Source of the DNA: DATBVX01 sp035263105
GTDB taxonomy: Bacteria; Pseudomonadota; Gammaproteobacteria; Steroidobacterales; Steroidobacteraceae
DNA length: 64,000 nt
Assembly (NCBI GenBank): GCA_035263105.1
Contig: DATFRO010000042.1
Span: 19,483-83,482, forward strand
Reading direction: 5' to 3'
The notes beneath the pieces were generated by a model that was not told the DNA's origin, did no database searches, and saw only the letters and a program-made list of their open reading frames with translations. The position numbers and the translations under genes were made by a program. Within the stretch, counting starts at the first letter, position 1. Each line of letters starts with the position of its first letter. This document shows positions 1-8,535 of the stretch, one piece after another.

Positions 1-897
1 AAACGAATGCGTCGTTTCGTCCTCGCCGACTTCATCCTTGAGCGCATCCTCGACCTCGACGCGGCTCTTGAGTGCCGTGACGAGTCCCTGCGCCAGCGCG
101 ACCTTGGCGGTATCGCCCTTCGCGCCCTTGATCAGCGCGGCGGTCTGGTCGGCGTACTGCGCGATCGCACCCTGCTGGAGCTTGCGTGCGGCAGTGACGT
201 CGGCCTGGTACGCGTTCCACAGCGTCTTGAGCCAGGCCTGGGTCTCTTCGCGCTCCTCCGGCGACATGTCGTTGCGCGTGTAGCCGTCCGCGTAACTCTT
301 GTGCGCGCCGGTGCGGAAAACGTTCACGTCCACCGCGAGCTTGTCGAGCGCGTCCTTGAGGTACATGCGGTAGTAGTCGTAGCCGTCGATGAAGACGTAG
401 CCGAGCGGATCGAGATACACCTCGTCGGCCTGCGCGGCGAGGTAATACTGGCTCTGTTCGTAGTTGCTGCCGACGGCGATGACCTTCTTGCCCGACTTGC
501 GGAATTCGCGCAGCGCCGCGCCGATGTCCTGCAGCTTGGCGAGACCGCCGCCCGTCATGTCGTCGAGATCGAGCACCAGGACCTTGATGCGATCGTCCTT
601 CGCGGCCACCTTGATCGCATCCAGCACATCGCGCAGGCGCGTTTCCGGCTCGGTGCCGGCCGTGGCGCGGCCGAGCGCGCGATCGAACGGATCGCCGCTC
701 AACTGCTCGACCAGTTGACCTTCGATGTCCACCACCAGCGCCGCGCGGTGCGGCACTACAGGAATCGAGGAGCGGATCGCACCGAAGACGAAGCCGAAGA
801 TGATGAGCAGCAGGACGAGGTGCAGGATCTTGCGCAGCGCGTCGAGCGCGCGCCAGAGAAAGCCCAGCACTCCCTTGATGGTTTCACCGATCGCCAT
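1..897 (-). CDS. sppA: Signal peptide peptidase SppA (protease IV), C-terminus cut by window edge
   Basis: Membrane-anchored S49 serine protease that degrades cleaved signal peptides. The gene reads leftwards off the window, so only the first 299 residues are present. Residues about 22-42 form a hydrophobic anchor rich in L, I, F and V, followed by the first of the two ClpP-like folds of the 67-kDa form. The stretch FRTGAHKSYADG carries Lys200, at the position of the general-base lysine of E. coli SppA. The catalytic serine would lie in the missing half. The ATG at 897 has GAGG five bases upstream. It follows the sugar dehydrogenase by 21 bases on the same strand, so the two are probably cotranscribed. 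Confidence 0.93.
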   Translation of the reverse strand, partial: MAIGETIKGVLGFLWRALDALRKILHLVLLLIIFGFVFGAIRSSIPVVPHRAALVVDIEGQLVEQLSGDPFDRALGRATAGTEPETRLRDVLDAIKVAAKDDRIKVLVLDLDDMTGGGLAKLQDIGAALREFRKSGKKVIAVGSNYEQSQYYLAAQADEVYLDPLGYVFIDGYDYYRMYLKDALDKLAVDVNVFRTGAHKSYADGYTRNDMSPEEREETQAWLKTLWNAYQADVTAARKLQQGAIAQYADQTAALIKGAKGDTAKVALAQGLVTALKSRVEVEDALKDEVGEDETTHSF

Positions 898-918
898 TTA
901 GCCTCGCGAATGCGCGGG

Positions 919-2037
919 TCAACCCGCGCTGTAGGAGACCTGGTAGATCAGCCCGGCCTGGTCGTCCGAGATGAGCATCGACCCGTCCGGGAGCACCAGG
1001 AGGTCCACCGGACGCCCGAGCACCTCGTTAGGTTGGTTCCAGCCGGTGATGAAAGGTTCGTAGGAGACCGCCTTGTCGCCCTCGACCCGCACCAGGCTGA
1101 TGCGATAGCCGGAGCGTTCCTTGCGATTCCACGAGCCGTGCTCGGCGATGAAGACCTGGTTGCGATAGGTCTCCGGGAACTCGGCGCCGGTATAGAACTT
1201 CACGCCGATCGCCGCGACATGCGCGCCGAGCTTGCGGGCCGGCGGTGTGGAATTCTTGCAATCGCCGAGATTGCCGAACTCCGGATCCTTGATCTCGCCC
1301 GCGTGACAGAACGGGAAACCGAAATTGAGACCCGCCTTGGCGGCGTGATTGAGCTCGTCCGGCGGCACGTCTTCGCCGAGATAGTCGCGCCCGTTGTCGG
1401 TGAACCAGAGATCGTTGGTGCCCGGTTGCCACGTCATGCCGACCGTGTTGCGCACGCCGGTCGCCACGACTTCGCGGCCGCTACCGTCCGGATTCATGCG
1501 TGTGATCGAGGCGTACCCTTTCTGATCGCAGACGTTGCACGGCGCGCCGATCGGCACGTAGAGCTTGCCGTCGGGACCGAAGGCGATGTAGCGCCAGCCG
1601 TGATGCCGGTCGGTGGGCAGATCGCTGCGGACTACGACGGGCTTGGGCGGCGCGTCGAGCCGGCCCTCGATACCGTCGTAACGCAGGATGCGCTGCACTT
1701 CGGCGACGTAGAGCGCTCCGTCCCGGAGGGCCACGCCGTTCGGCATGTTGAGACCCTGCGCGATCGTGAGCACCTGGCGCCGGCCATCGGCGAGCTCGCG
1801 GATCGCGTACACCTTGCCCTGCGGCCGGGTGCCGACGAAGAGCGTCCCGTTCTCGCTGCGCGCCATGGAGCGCGCGCCGGGGACGCTTTCCGCGTAGACG
1901 GTGATCTTGAAGCCGGGCGGCGCCTTCAGCGCCGCCAGGATCTTGCCGGAGTCCTGCGCCTGGGCGCCCGCGCCGGCGATGAGCCCAGCGAGCAGCATTG
2001 CACCGCGCAGGGTCCGGCACGCGGTCGCTCGATTCAC
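919..2037 (-). CDS. Secreted PQQ-type glucose/sorbosone dehydrogenase family protein
   Basis: 372-residue six-bladed beta-propeller protein of the sorbosone/soluble glucose dehydrogenase family, which oxidises sugars with PQQ in the periplasm. Substrate cannot be told from sequence. The N-terminus is a signal peptide (MLLAGLIAGAGAQAQ inside it). Family stretches are visible: LNMPNGVALRDGALYVAE, ATGVRNTVGMTWQPG, WFTDNGRDYLGED and FIAEHGSWNRKERSGYR. I chose the GTG at 2037 because GGAGG lies 11 bases upstream; a longer reading from 2106 would overlap rplS. The gap to rplS is only 25 bases with no terminator, so it may be read through from the ribosomal protein operon. Confidence 0.85.
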   Translation of the reverse strand: MNRATACRTLRGAMLLAGLIAGAGAQAQDSGKILAALKAPPGFKITVYAESVPGARSMARSENGTLFVGTRPQGKVYAIRELADGRRQVLTIAQGLNMPNGVALRDGALYVAEVQRILRYDGIEGRLDAPPKPVVVRSDLPTDRHHGWRYIAFGPDGKLYVPIGAPCNVCDQKGYASITRMNPDGSGREVVATGVRNTVGMTWQPGTNDLWFTDNGRDYLGEDVPPDELNHAAKAGLNFGFPFCHAGEIKDPEFGNLGDCKNSTPPARKLGAHVAAIGVKFYTGAEFPETYRNQVFIAEHGSWNRKERSGYRISLVRVEGDKAVSYEPFITGWNQPNEVLGRPVDLLVLPDGSMLISDDQAGLIYQVSYSAG

Positions 2038-2062
2038 GGTAGCGCGCCTCCGCTTCGTGGGG

Positions 2063-2407
2063 TCAGACCTTCTCTTCGATGCGGGCGGCCTTGCCCGAGA
2101 GATCACGCAGGTAGTAGAGCTTGGCGCGGCGCACGTTGCCGCGGCGCTTGACCTGGATCTCGCTGATCGAGGGGCTGTAGGTCTGGAACACGCGCTCCAC
2201 GCCCTCGCCGTGCGACACCTTGCGCACCGTGAACGAAGAGTTGAAGCCGCGGTTGCGCTTCGCGATCACGATGCCTTCGTAGGCCTGCACGCGCTCGCGA
2301 TCGCCCTCGACGACCTTGACCTGCACGAGAACCGTATCGCCCGGCGCGAAGTCGGGCACCTTGCGCGTCATGCGCGCCGTTTCGATGTCTTTGATGATCT
2401 TGTTCAT
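2063..2407 (-). CDS. rplS: 50S ribosomal protein L19
   Basis: 114-residue ribosomal protein L19, which sits at the interface of the 30S and 50S subunits. The start MNKIIKDIE and the blocks PDFAPGDTVLVQVKVVEG, QAYEGIVIAKRNRG and VRRAKLYYLRDLSGKAARI are diagnostic. A reading four codons longer (GTG at 2419) exists, but the family begins at MNK. It is the last gene of rpsP-rimM-trmD-rplS, the classical order, with 39 bases after trmD. Confidence 0.98.
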   Translation of the reverse strand: MNKIIKDIETARMTRKVPDFAPGDTVLVQVKVVEGDRERVQAYEGIVIAKRNRGFNSSFTVRKVSHGEGVERVFQTYSPSISEIQVKRRGNVRRAKLYYLRDLSGKAARIEEKV

Positions 2408-2446
2408 GGTTGCACTCACATTCTCAATGCCGGCTTGTCAGTCCAC

Positions 2447-3211
2447 TCAATCCACAGCACTCGCCGAGCCCTGCTCGGCGATGAATTCATCGAGGAGCCT
2501 GCGTTGCTCGGCATCGAGCTCAACGCGCTCCAGCAGGTCGGGCCGTCGCTGCCAGGTCCGTCCCAACGCGCGCTTCAGCCGCCAGCGGCGGATCTGCGCA
2601 TGGTTGCCCTGCAGCAGCACTTCGGGAACCGGCCGCCCTTCGAATTCCTCGGGTCGCGTGTAGTGCGGCCAATCGAGGAGTCCCGAGACGAACGAGTCCT
2701 GTTCGACCGACTCCGCATCGCCCAGCACTCCCGGCACCAGGCGCGTCACCGCGTCGAACACCAGCAACGCCGGCAGCTCGCCGCCACTCAACACGTAATC
2801 GCCGACCGACAATTCCTCGTCGATCTCGAGCTCGATCAGCCGCTCATCCACACCCTCGTAGCGTCCCGCGACCAGGATGAGCCCTGGCAGCTGCGCGAGA
2901 TCCGCAGCGCGGCGCTGATCGAACGGTCGGCCCTGCGCCGACAGGTACACCGTTCTGCTGCCGGCCGGGCTCGCCGCCCGCGCGGCGCGAATCGCGGCAC
3001 GCAGCGGCTCGATCTTCATCACCATCCCGGGCCCGCCACCATAGGGACGATCGTCCACGGTGCGGTGCACGTCCGTCGCGTGATCGCGCGGGTTGCGCAC
3101 CTCGAGAGTCACCAGACCGCGCGTCAGCGCACGACCGGTCACTCCTGCGCTCACTGCCGCCCGGATCATCTCCGGAAACAGTGTCACCACTTCAATGTGG
3201 AGCGCGGCCAC
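2447..3211 (-). CDS. trmD: tRNA (guanine37-N1)-methyltransferase
   Basis: SPOUT-family enzyme that methylates G37 next to the anticodon using S-adenosylmethionine, preventing +1 frameshifting. At 254 residues it is the same size as E. coli TrmD. It begins VAALHIEVVTLFPEMI; the trefoil-knot region shows DYVLSGGELPALL, and DRPYGGGPGMVMK is the family glycine loop. The GTG at 3211 follows the rimM stop by two bases, with AAGGA about 12 bases upstream. A longer open frame to 3337 overlaps rimM and is not needed. Confidence 0.98.
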   Translation of the reverse strand: MAALHIEVVTLFPEMIRAAVSAGVTGRALTRGLVTLEVRNPRDHATDVHRTVDDRPYGGGPGMVMKIEPLRAAIRAARAASPAGSRTVYLSAQGRPFDQRRAADLAQLPGLILVAGRYEGVDERLIELEIDEELSVGDYVLSGGELPALLVFDAVTRLVPGVLGDAESVEQDSFVSGLLDWPHYTRPEEFEGRPVPEVLLQGNHAQIRRWRLKRALGRTWQRRPDLLERVELDAEQRRLLDEFIAEQGSASAVD

Positions 3212-3213
3212 CT

Positions 3214-3750
3214 TCAGCCCTGTCCTTCGAGCGGATCCCAGTCGACCCGCACCTCGCCGCTCGCCAGGTCGACCCGGCGCAACTGCTGCGGCGTCGCCGG
3301 CAACCAATGCTCCTGCGCTCCGCGCACCACCATCCATGGATGCGCCGGTCCATCGATGAAGTGAGCGATCCTGCCGAGCTCGAGTCCCTGTGCGTTCACC
3401 ACGCGCAGACCGATCAGGTCGGCGCGGTAGTGTTCGCGCGGTGCGAGCGGCGGCAACTGCGCACGTTGCACCACGATGCGTGCGCCGACGAAGCGCTGCG
3501 CGGCATCGCGGTCCTCGACCTGCTCGAGACTCGCAACCACCTGGCGCCCCTGCCGGCGTCCGTCACGCACTCGCCATGTGCCTGCGACCCCGGGTCGATC
3601 CAGGCTCCACTCGGCGTAATCCAGTATTCCTTCGAGCGGCTCGGTGAAGGACTCGACCTTCAACCAGCCCTTGATCCCGAAGACACCGACGATGCGACCG
3701 ATCTCGATCGTCTTCGGGGGCTCAGCCGTCCCGGGCAGCTTGGCGGCCAC
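3214..3750 (-). CDS. rimM: Ribosome maturation factor RimM
   Basis: 178-residue factor that binds ribosomal protein S19 and helps mature the 30S head. The N-terminal RimM domain has IGRIVGVFGIKGWLKVESFT; the C-terminal PRC-barrel-like domain has HYRADLIGLRVVNAQG and ends DWDPLEGQ. It lies 29 bases after rpsP and two bases before trmD, so translation of trmD is probably coupled to it. Confidence 0.97.
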   Translation of the reverse strand: MAAKLPGTAEPPKTIEIGRIVGVFGIKGWLKVESFTEPLEGILDYAEWSLDRPGVAGTWRVRDGRRQGRQVVASLEQVEDRDAAQRFVGARIVVQRAQLPPLAPREHYRADLIGLRVVNAQGLELGRIAHFIDGPAHPWMVVRGAQEHWLPATPQQLRRVDLASGEVRVDWDPLEGQG

Positions 3751-3779
3751 GGGTCGACGGCCCCGTCATCAGGCCGCGC

Positions 3780-4031
3780 TCAGGCGCTCGCCTGCTTGCG
3801 GTATCCGGCGACCAGCGACTTGACGCGTTCGGAGACCTGCGCGCCCTTGCTCGTCCAGTAGTCGATGCGACCGAGGTCCAGGCGCAGCGAGTTCGCGCTC
3901 TGCGAGCGGGGATCGAAAAATCCCACCTGCTCGAGCGTGCTGCCGCCCTGGCGCTTGCGCTTGTCGGTCACCATGACGTGATAGAAGGGCTGGTTTTTGC
4001 CCCCGCGGCGGGTCAATCGGATCGTCACCAT
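3780..4031 (-). CDS. rpsP: 30S ribosomal protein S16
   Basis: 83-residue S16, needed early in 30S assembly. MVTIRLTRRGGKNQPFYHV, GFFDPRSQ and RLDLGRIDYWTSKGAQVSERV are diagnostic. It heads the rpsP-rimM-trmD-rplS operon. The 123-base gap to ffh contains a TAGAAT -10-like box (minus strand), consistent with the operon having its own promoter. Confidence 0.98.
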   Translation of the reverse strand: MVTIRLTRRGGKNQPFYHVMVTDKRKRQGGSTLEQVGFFDPRSQSANSLRLDLGRIDYWTSKGAQVSERVKSLVAGYRKQASA

Positions 4032-4070
4032 CTGAAGGGTCTCTGTCAGGCCGGAAAAAACGAGGCGCGG

Positions 4071-4076
4071 ATTCTA
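4071..4076 (-). promoter_or_regulatory. Possible -10 box for the rpsP operon
   Basis: TAGAAT on the minus strand, 40 bases upstream of the rpsP start in the gap after ffh. No convincing -35 lies 16-18 bases upstream, so this is a tentative promoter call based on one box and its position. Confidence 0.3.
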
Positions 4077-4154
4077 CTCAAACTGCGGCCGCAAGGCGAA
4101 ACTTTTTTGCGAATCAATCGACTGGAAGCGCCGCGGCCGCCCTGGCAGGCCCGT

Positions 4155-5513
4155 TCAGCCGCGCGGAAAGGGTGGCATCCGCCCCCCCATGCCGCGCAGG
4201 AGCTTCTGCAACCCCCCTTTGGAGAAGCGCTTCATGGTCTTCTGCATCTGCAGGAACTGCTTGAGCAGCCGGTTCACGTCCTGCACCTGGACACCGGACC
4301 CGGCGGCAATGCGCCGCTTGCGCGATCCGTCGATGACGTTGGGCCGACGCCGCTCGCGCGGCGTCATCGAATTGATCATGGCGATCTGCCGGCGGACCTG
4401 GCCTTCGTCCATGCCGCCGGCGCGCGCCGCGGCGCCGGACAGCTCCGCAGGCAACTTGTCGACCAGCGCGCCGAGGCCGCCCATCTGCTGCAGCTGGTGC
4501 AGCTGGTCGCGCAGGTCGGTGAAATCGAAATCGTGACCGCGCTTGAGCTTGCGCGCGAGTTGCTCGGCCTTTTCCCGATCGACCTGCTGCTCGACTTTCT
4601 CCACCAGGCCGAGCACATCGCCCATGCCGAGGATGCGCGAGGCGATGCGCTCAGGATGAAAGGCTTCGAGCGCGTCGATCTTTTCGCCCACGCCCATGAA
4701 GAGGATCGGCTTGCCGGTGACCTGCCGCACGGAGAGCGCCGCGCCACCCCGCGCATCGCCATCGGCCTTGGTCAGGATGATGCCGGTGAGTTCCAGCGCC
4801 GCACTGAACGCGCGCGCCGCATTGACGGCGTCCTGCCCGGCCATGCTGTCCACGACGAACACGCGTTCCTGCGGATGCAGCACGGCATCGATGCGCCGCA
4901 CTTCCTCCATCATCTCCGCATCGACATGCAGGCGACCCGCCGTATCGAAGATCAGCGCGTCGAAGAGTCCCTGCCGCGCCTGGGCCAGCGCGCCGGCGGC
5001 AATGTCCTCGGCCTTCGCATTCGCGCTGGCGGGGAAGAAGCTGACCTCGAGCTGTTGTGCGAGGCGCTCGAGCTGCAGGATCGCGGCCGGCCGATGCACG
5101 TCGCCACTCGCCAGCAGGATGCGCTTGCGATTCTGCGTCTGCAGCCAGCGGGCGAGCTTGCCGGCGGTGGTGGTCTTGCCTGCGCCCTGCAGGCCCGCGA
5201 GCAGCACGATCAGCGGCGGCTGCACGCGCAGGTTGAGGCCCGCGCTCTCGGCGCCGATCGCGCTGACGAGCTCGTCGTGAATGATCTTGATGAAGGCCTG
5301 CCCGGGCGTGAGGCTGCGCGTGACTTCGGCTCCGAGCGCGCGCGCTTTCACCGAGTCGATGAAACTCTTGACCACCGGGAGCGCGACATCCGCTTCCAGC
5401 AGGGCCACGCGCACCTGGCGCAGCGCATCGGCGATGTTGTCCTCGGTGATGCGCCCGCGGCCGCGCACCGCGTCGAGCACCGTTCCCAGTCGTTCTGTCA
5501 GCTTGTCGAACAT
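4155..5513 (-). CDS. ffh: Signal recognition particle GTPase Ffh (SRP54)
   Basis: 452-residue protein component of the signal recognition particle; with 4.5S RNA it delivers inner-membrane proteins to FtsY. Domains in order: N helical bundle (MFDKLTERLGTVLDAVRGRG), G domain with P-loop GLQGAGKTTTAGKLA, DTAGRLHVD and TKADGDARGG, then the methionine-rich M domain with GSGVQVQDVNRLLKQF and QMQKTMKRFSKGG. It is divergent from the CorB-like gene, a common gammaproteobacterial arrangement. No Shine-Dalgarno is visible; a TAAATT box lies only 8 bases before the ATG, so the message may be leaderless or nearly so. Confidence 0.98.
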   Translation of the reverse strand: MFDKLTERLGTVLDAVRGRGRITEDNIADALRQVRVALLEADVALPVVKSFIDSVKARALGAEVTRSLTPGQAFIKIIHDELVSAIGAESAGLNLRVQPPLIVLLAGLQGAGKTTTAGKLARWLQTQNRKRILLASGDVHRPAAILQLERLAQQLEVSFFPASANAKAEDIAAGALAQARQGLFDALIFDTAGRLHVDAEMMEEVRRIDAVLHPQERVFVVDSMAGQDAVNAARAFSAALELTGIILTKADGDARGGAALSVRQVTGKPILFMGVGEKIDALEAFHPERIASRILGMGDVLGLVEKVEQQVDREKAEQLARKLKRGHDFDFTDLRDQLHQLQQMGGLGALVDKLPAELSGAAARAGGMDEGQVRRQIAMINSMTPRERRRPNVIDGSRKRRIAAGSGVQVQDVNRLLKQFLQMQKTMKRFSKGGLQKLLRGMGGRMPPFPRG

Positions 5514-5521
5514 GGCGCGCC

Positions 5522-5527
5522 AATTTA
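5522..5527 (-). promoter_or_regulatory. Possible -10 box very close to the ffh start
   Basis: TAAATT on the minus strand ends 8 bases before the ffh ATG. There is no purine-rich ribosome binding site between them. If it is used, the transcript would begin within a base or two of the start codon. The -35 is not recognisable, so confidence is low. Confidence 0.3.
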
Positions 5528-5535
5528 CCGCTTTC

Positions 5536-5565
5536 TTGACACCTGCGCGTTACGCTTGGTCCAAT
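5536..5565 (+). promoter_or_regulatory. Putative promoter of the CorB/CNNM-type gene
   Basis: A perfect TTGACA (5536-5541) is followed after 18 bases by TCCAAT (5560-5565). The -10 matches poorly and the spacer is slightly long. It precedes the TTG start at 5603 by 37 bases. Confidence 0.35.
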
Positions 5566-5602
5566 TTTCCGCCGCCCGCCTCGTCACGGAGGGAACCTCC
5601 CT

Positions 5603-6883
5603 TTGAGCGACGCTCCGACAAGCACTCTCATCACACTCCTCGTTGCCCTGCTGCTCCTGATCGCGTTCTTCGCCGGGACCGAGGTCGCCCTGCTCACCAT
5701 CAACCGCTACCGGTTGCGCCACCGCGCCGCGAGCGGCGATCGCGCAGCGATCCTCACGGAAAAACTCATCAAGGAGCCCGATCGCTGGCTGGGTGTGAAC
5801 CTGCTGTGGATCACCCTGACCACGATGTTCGCGCCCACCGTGGGGACCTACATTGCGCATCGCTACGGCGGCGACGTGCTGGTGGCGATCGCCACAGCGT
5901 GCCTGGGCCTGTTCACCCTCGTGTTCTGCGAGCTCGCGCCGAAGATCTATGCCGCGGTACGTCCCGAGCGGTTGGCGCTGCCGGCGGTCTACGTCTACTG
6001 GCCGCTCCTTTACATCAGCCGGCCGTTCGTCTGGGCCGCCAATCACCTGGCGAACGGCTTCCTGAGAATCCTCGGCCTGTCGCAGAGCAAGGTTGCGGCG
6101 CATTCGCTCAGCGCTGAAGAACTGCGCACCGTGGTGGCCGAGGCCGGAGCACTGGTGCCGCAGCGCCACCAGCAGATGCTGCTCAGCATCCTCGATCTCG
6201 AGAAGGTCACGGTCGACGACATCATGATCCCGCGCACCGAGGTGGTGGGGCTCGACATCAATGACGACTGGGACCAGATCCTCGCGCAACTGCGCCAGAC
6301 GCAGCACACACGCATGCCGGTTTACGACGGCGAGCTCGACAACATCGTCGGCGTGCTGCACATGAAGCACGTGGCGCGCGAGCTCGCGCGCGGGCCGCTG
6401 GACCGCGATGCGCTGATCGACCTGGCCAGGGCGCGCGAAGCGTACTTCGTGCCCGAGGGCACTCCGCTCAACACACAGCTCCTCAACTTCCAGCGCCAGA
6501 AGCGGCGCCTCGCGCTGGTGGTGGACGAGTATGGCGACGTGCAAGGGCTCGTCACGCTCGAAGACATCCTGGAAGAGATCGTGGGGGAGTTCACCACCGA
6601 TCCCGCCAACATGATGCACAAGGACGTGCACGCCGAGCCCGATGGCAGCTACGTCGTCAATGCCACGGCGAGCGTGCGCGCGCTGAATCGCGCGATGCAC
6701 TGGAACCTGCCCACCGACGGCCCGAAGACGCTGAACGGCCTGATCGTCGAATACCTGGAGACGATCCCGGAGCCGGGCACGAGTCTCAAGATCCGCGACT
6801 ACGCGGTCGAGGTTCTGCAGACGGGCGAGAACGCGGTGAAAACAGTACGCATCTCACCGCTCGCGAAACTCCCCGCCGCCTGA
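5603..6883 (+). CDS. CorB/CNNM-type membrane protein with CBS pair (HlyC/CorC family transporter)
   Basis: 426-residue membrane protein of the CNNM/CorB (YfjD) family, linked to Mg2+ transport or efflux. The N-terminal DUF21 domain (about residues 1-150) has several hydrophobic segments, starting with LITLLVALLLLIAFFAGTEV. A CBS pair follows (about 205-330; VDDIMIPRTEVVGLDIN, RMPVYDGELDNIVGVL, LVVDEYGDVQGLVTLEDILE), then a CorC/HlyC C-terminal domain (about 345-420). The start is TTG with GGAGG about ten bases upstream. It diverges from ffh, the usual place for this gene in gammaproteobacteria. The transported ion is inferred from family only. Confidence 0.9.
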   Translation: MSDAPTSTLITLLVALLLLIAFFAGTEVALLTINRYRLRHRAASGDRAAILTEKLIKEPDRWLGVNLLWITLTTMFAPTVGTYIAHRYGGDVLVAIATACLGLFTLVFCELAPKIYAAVRPERLALPAVYVYWPLLYISRPFVWAANHLANGFLRILGLSQSKVAAHSLSAEELRTVVAEAGALVPQRHQQMLLSILDLEKVTVDDIMIPRTEVVGLDINDDWDQILAQLRQTQHTRMPVYDGELDNIVGVLHMKHVARELARGPLDRDALIDLARAREAYFVPEGTPLNTQLLNFQRQKRRLALVVDEYGDVQGLVTLEDILEEIVGEFTTDPANMMHKDVHAEPDGSYVVNATASVRALNRAMHWNLPTDGPKTLNGLIVEYLETIPEPGTSLKIRDYAVEVLQTGENAVKTVRISPLAKLPAA

Positions 6884-6899
6884 ATGCCGTTCGAAGCCT

Positions 6900-8255
6900 T
6901 CAGCGGAACAGGCGCGAGACGGCTTCGCCGAGATTCTGCACGCCGATGACCTCGAGTCCCTCGATCGCCTGGCGCGGACGGTTCGCGGCAGGAACGATCG
7001 CGCGGCGAAAGCCGTGGCGCGCTGCTTCGCGCAACCGCTCTTCACCGTAGGGAATCGGCCGGATCTCGCCCGCGAGCCCGATCTCGCCGAAGGCGACGAG
7101 GTCGTGCGGCAGTGGCACGTCCTTCAGGCTCGACACGGTCGCGAGCACCGCGGGAAGGTCCGCGGCGGTCTCGGCAATCCGCACCCCGCCGACCACGTTC
7201 GCAAACACGTCGTGAGCGTGCATGGCAATGCCCGCATGCCGATGCAGGACGGCGAGGAGCAGAGCGATGCGGTTGTGATCGAGGCCGACCGCGACGCGCC
7301 GCGGGTTGCTGAGCGCGGTGGCATCGACCAGCACCTGCACTTCCACGAGAAGCTGGCGCGTGCCTTCGCGCGTCACCGTGACGATGCTGCCCGAAGCCGG
7401 CTGCTCGTGGCGCGACAGGAAGATCGCGGACGGGTTGCGCACTTCCTTCAACCCGTTCTCCGCCATCACGAACACACCGATCTCGTTCGCGGCGCCGAAG
7501 CGATTCTTGACCGCGCGCACCACGCGGTAGCGACTGCCGCTGTCACTCTCGAAATACAGCACGGTATCAACCATGTGCTCGAGCACCCGCGGTCCGGCGA
7601 TGACGCCTTCCTTGGTGACGTGGCCGATCAGCAGGACGGACGTGCCGGAGCTCTTGGCGTAGCCGAGCAGAGCCGCGGTCGATTCGCGCAGCTGCGAGAC
7701 CGCACCCGGCGCCGAGTCGCTCGCCTCGGTCGCCATCGTTTGGATGGAGTCGACGATGAGCACCTGCGCGAGCGAGCGGCGGCTTTCTTCGATGATGTTC
7801 TCGACCGAGGTTTCCGCGAGGAGGCGCAGCTGCGGCGCGCTGAGACCGAGACGCTTTGCGCGCAGCCCGACCTGGTGGAGCGACTCTTCTCCGGTCGCGT
7901 AGAGAACCGGGCGTTCAGCGCCGCACGCGGCCGCCGCTTGCAGCAGCAAGGTGGACTTGCCGATGCCGGGATCGCCGCCGAGCAGCACCACCGAGCCCTT
8001 GATGAGGCCGCCCCCGAGTACGCGATCCAGTTCCTCGAGACCGGTTGAGAGACGCGAGTCCGCTTCAACCCCGGCGAGCGCATGCAGCTCCGCACCGGGT
8101 GCGCCCGTCTGTGCGGAGCGCCGTCGTCCATCACGCAAGGGTGCAGGCGCGGACTCGAGCGAGTTCCATTCACCACACGCGGTGCACTGCCCCTGCCACT
8201 TGGGGGCCGTGGCGCCGCAAGCTGTACAGACGAAGAGAGCGCGCGTTTTCGCCAA
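6900..8255 (-). CDS. radA: DNA repair protein RadA (branch-migration ATPase)
   Basis: 451-residue RecA-like ATPase that extends branches during homologous recombination. It has an N-terminal C4 zinc finger (CTACGA...CTACGEW), Walker A GGDPGIGKSTL, the RadA-specific KNRFG motif (VVRAVKNRFGAANE) and a C-terminal Lon-like domain (GLDHNRIALLLAVL, GEIGLAGEIRPI). The family begins (M)AKTRALFVC, which fits the TTG at 8255; an open frame reaches 8357 but the added residues look non-coding. It converges with the CorB-like gene 16 bases away, with no clear terminator between. Confidence 0.97.
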   Translation of the reverse strand: MAKTRALFVCTACGATAPKWQGQCTACGEWNSLESAPAPLRDGRRRSAQTGAPGAELHALAGVEADSRLSTGLEELDRVLGGGLIKGSVVLLGGDPGIGKSTLLLQAAAACGAERPVLYATGEESLHQVGLRAKRLGLSAPQLRLLAETSVENIIEESRRSLAQVLIVDSIQTMATEASDSAPGAVSQLRESTAALLGYAKSSGTSVLLIGHVTKEGVIAGPRVLEHMVDTVLYFESDSGSRYRVVRAVKNRFGAANEIGVFVMAENGLKEVRNPSAIFLSRHEQPASGSIVTVTREGTRQLLVEVQVLVDATALSNPRRVAVGLDHNRIALLLAVLHRHAGIAMHAHDVFANVVGGVRIAETAADLPAVLATVSSLKDVPLPHDLVAFGEIGLAGEIRPIPYGEERLREAARHGFRRAIVPAANRPRQAIEGLEVIGVQNLGEAVSRLFR

Positions 8256-8535
8256 GAATACCGGGCCAGATCGAGCTGGGAAGGGCGTGAATCCTAGCAC
8301 GTCCCGTCCTACAGGCCCGCGCCGCCAACCACGCGAATTGCGAAGAAATTCTCGCAACCCGGCGGCAGCGCTCGACTATACTTCCGCCGTTTCCAGGGCC
8401 AGGGGGTTTTTGGCCCGGATCAATGTGTGACGGCATTCGATGTTTGCCGCCATGCGGCGTGCCCGACCGCACGGAACCGCGAGTGGCGCCCATGCGCGTG
8501 CAAGGCACGCGATAGGCTTGCTAGTCATTTGCTCG

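Noticed and set aside
7..2151. 714-codon open frame on the plus strand over sppA, the sugar dehydrogenase and rplS
   Set aside because: It runs antisense to three recognisable genes and its product is R/A/D/E/H-rich without any family block; such frames arise from G+C-rich third positions.
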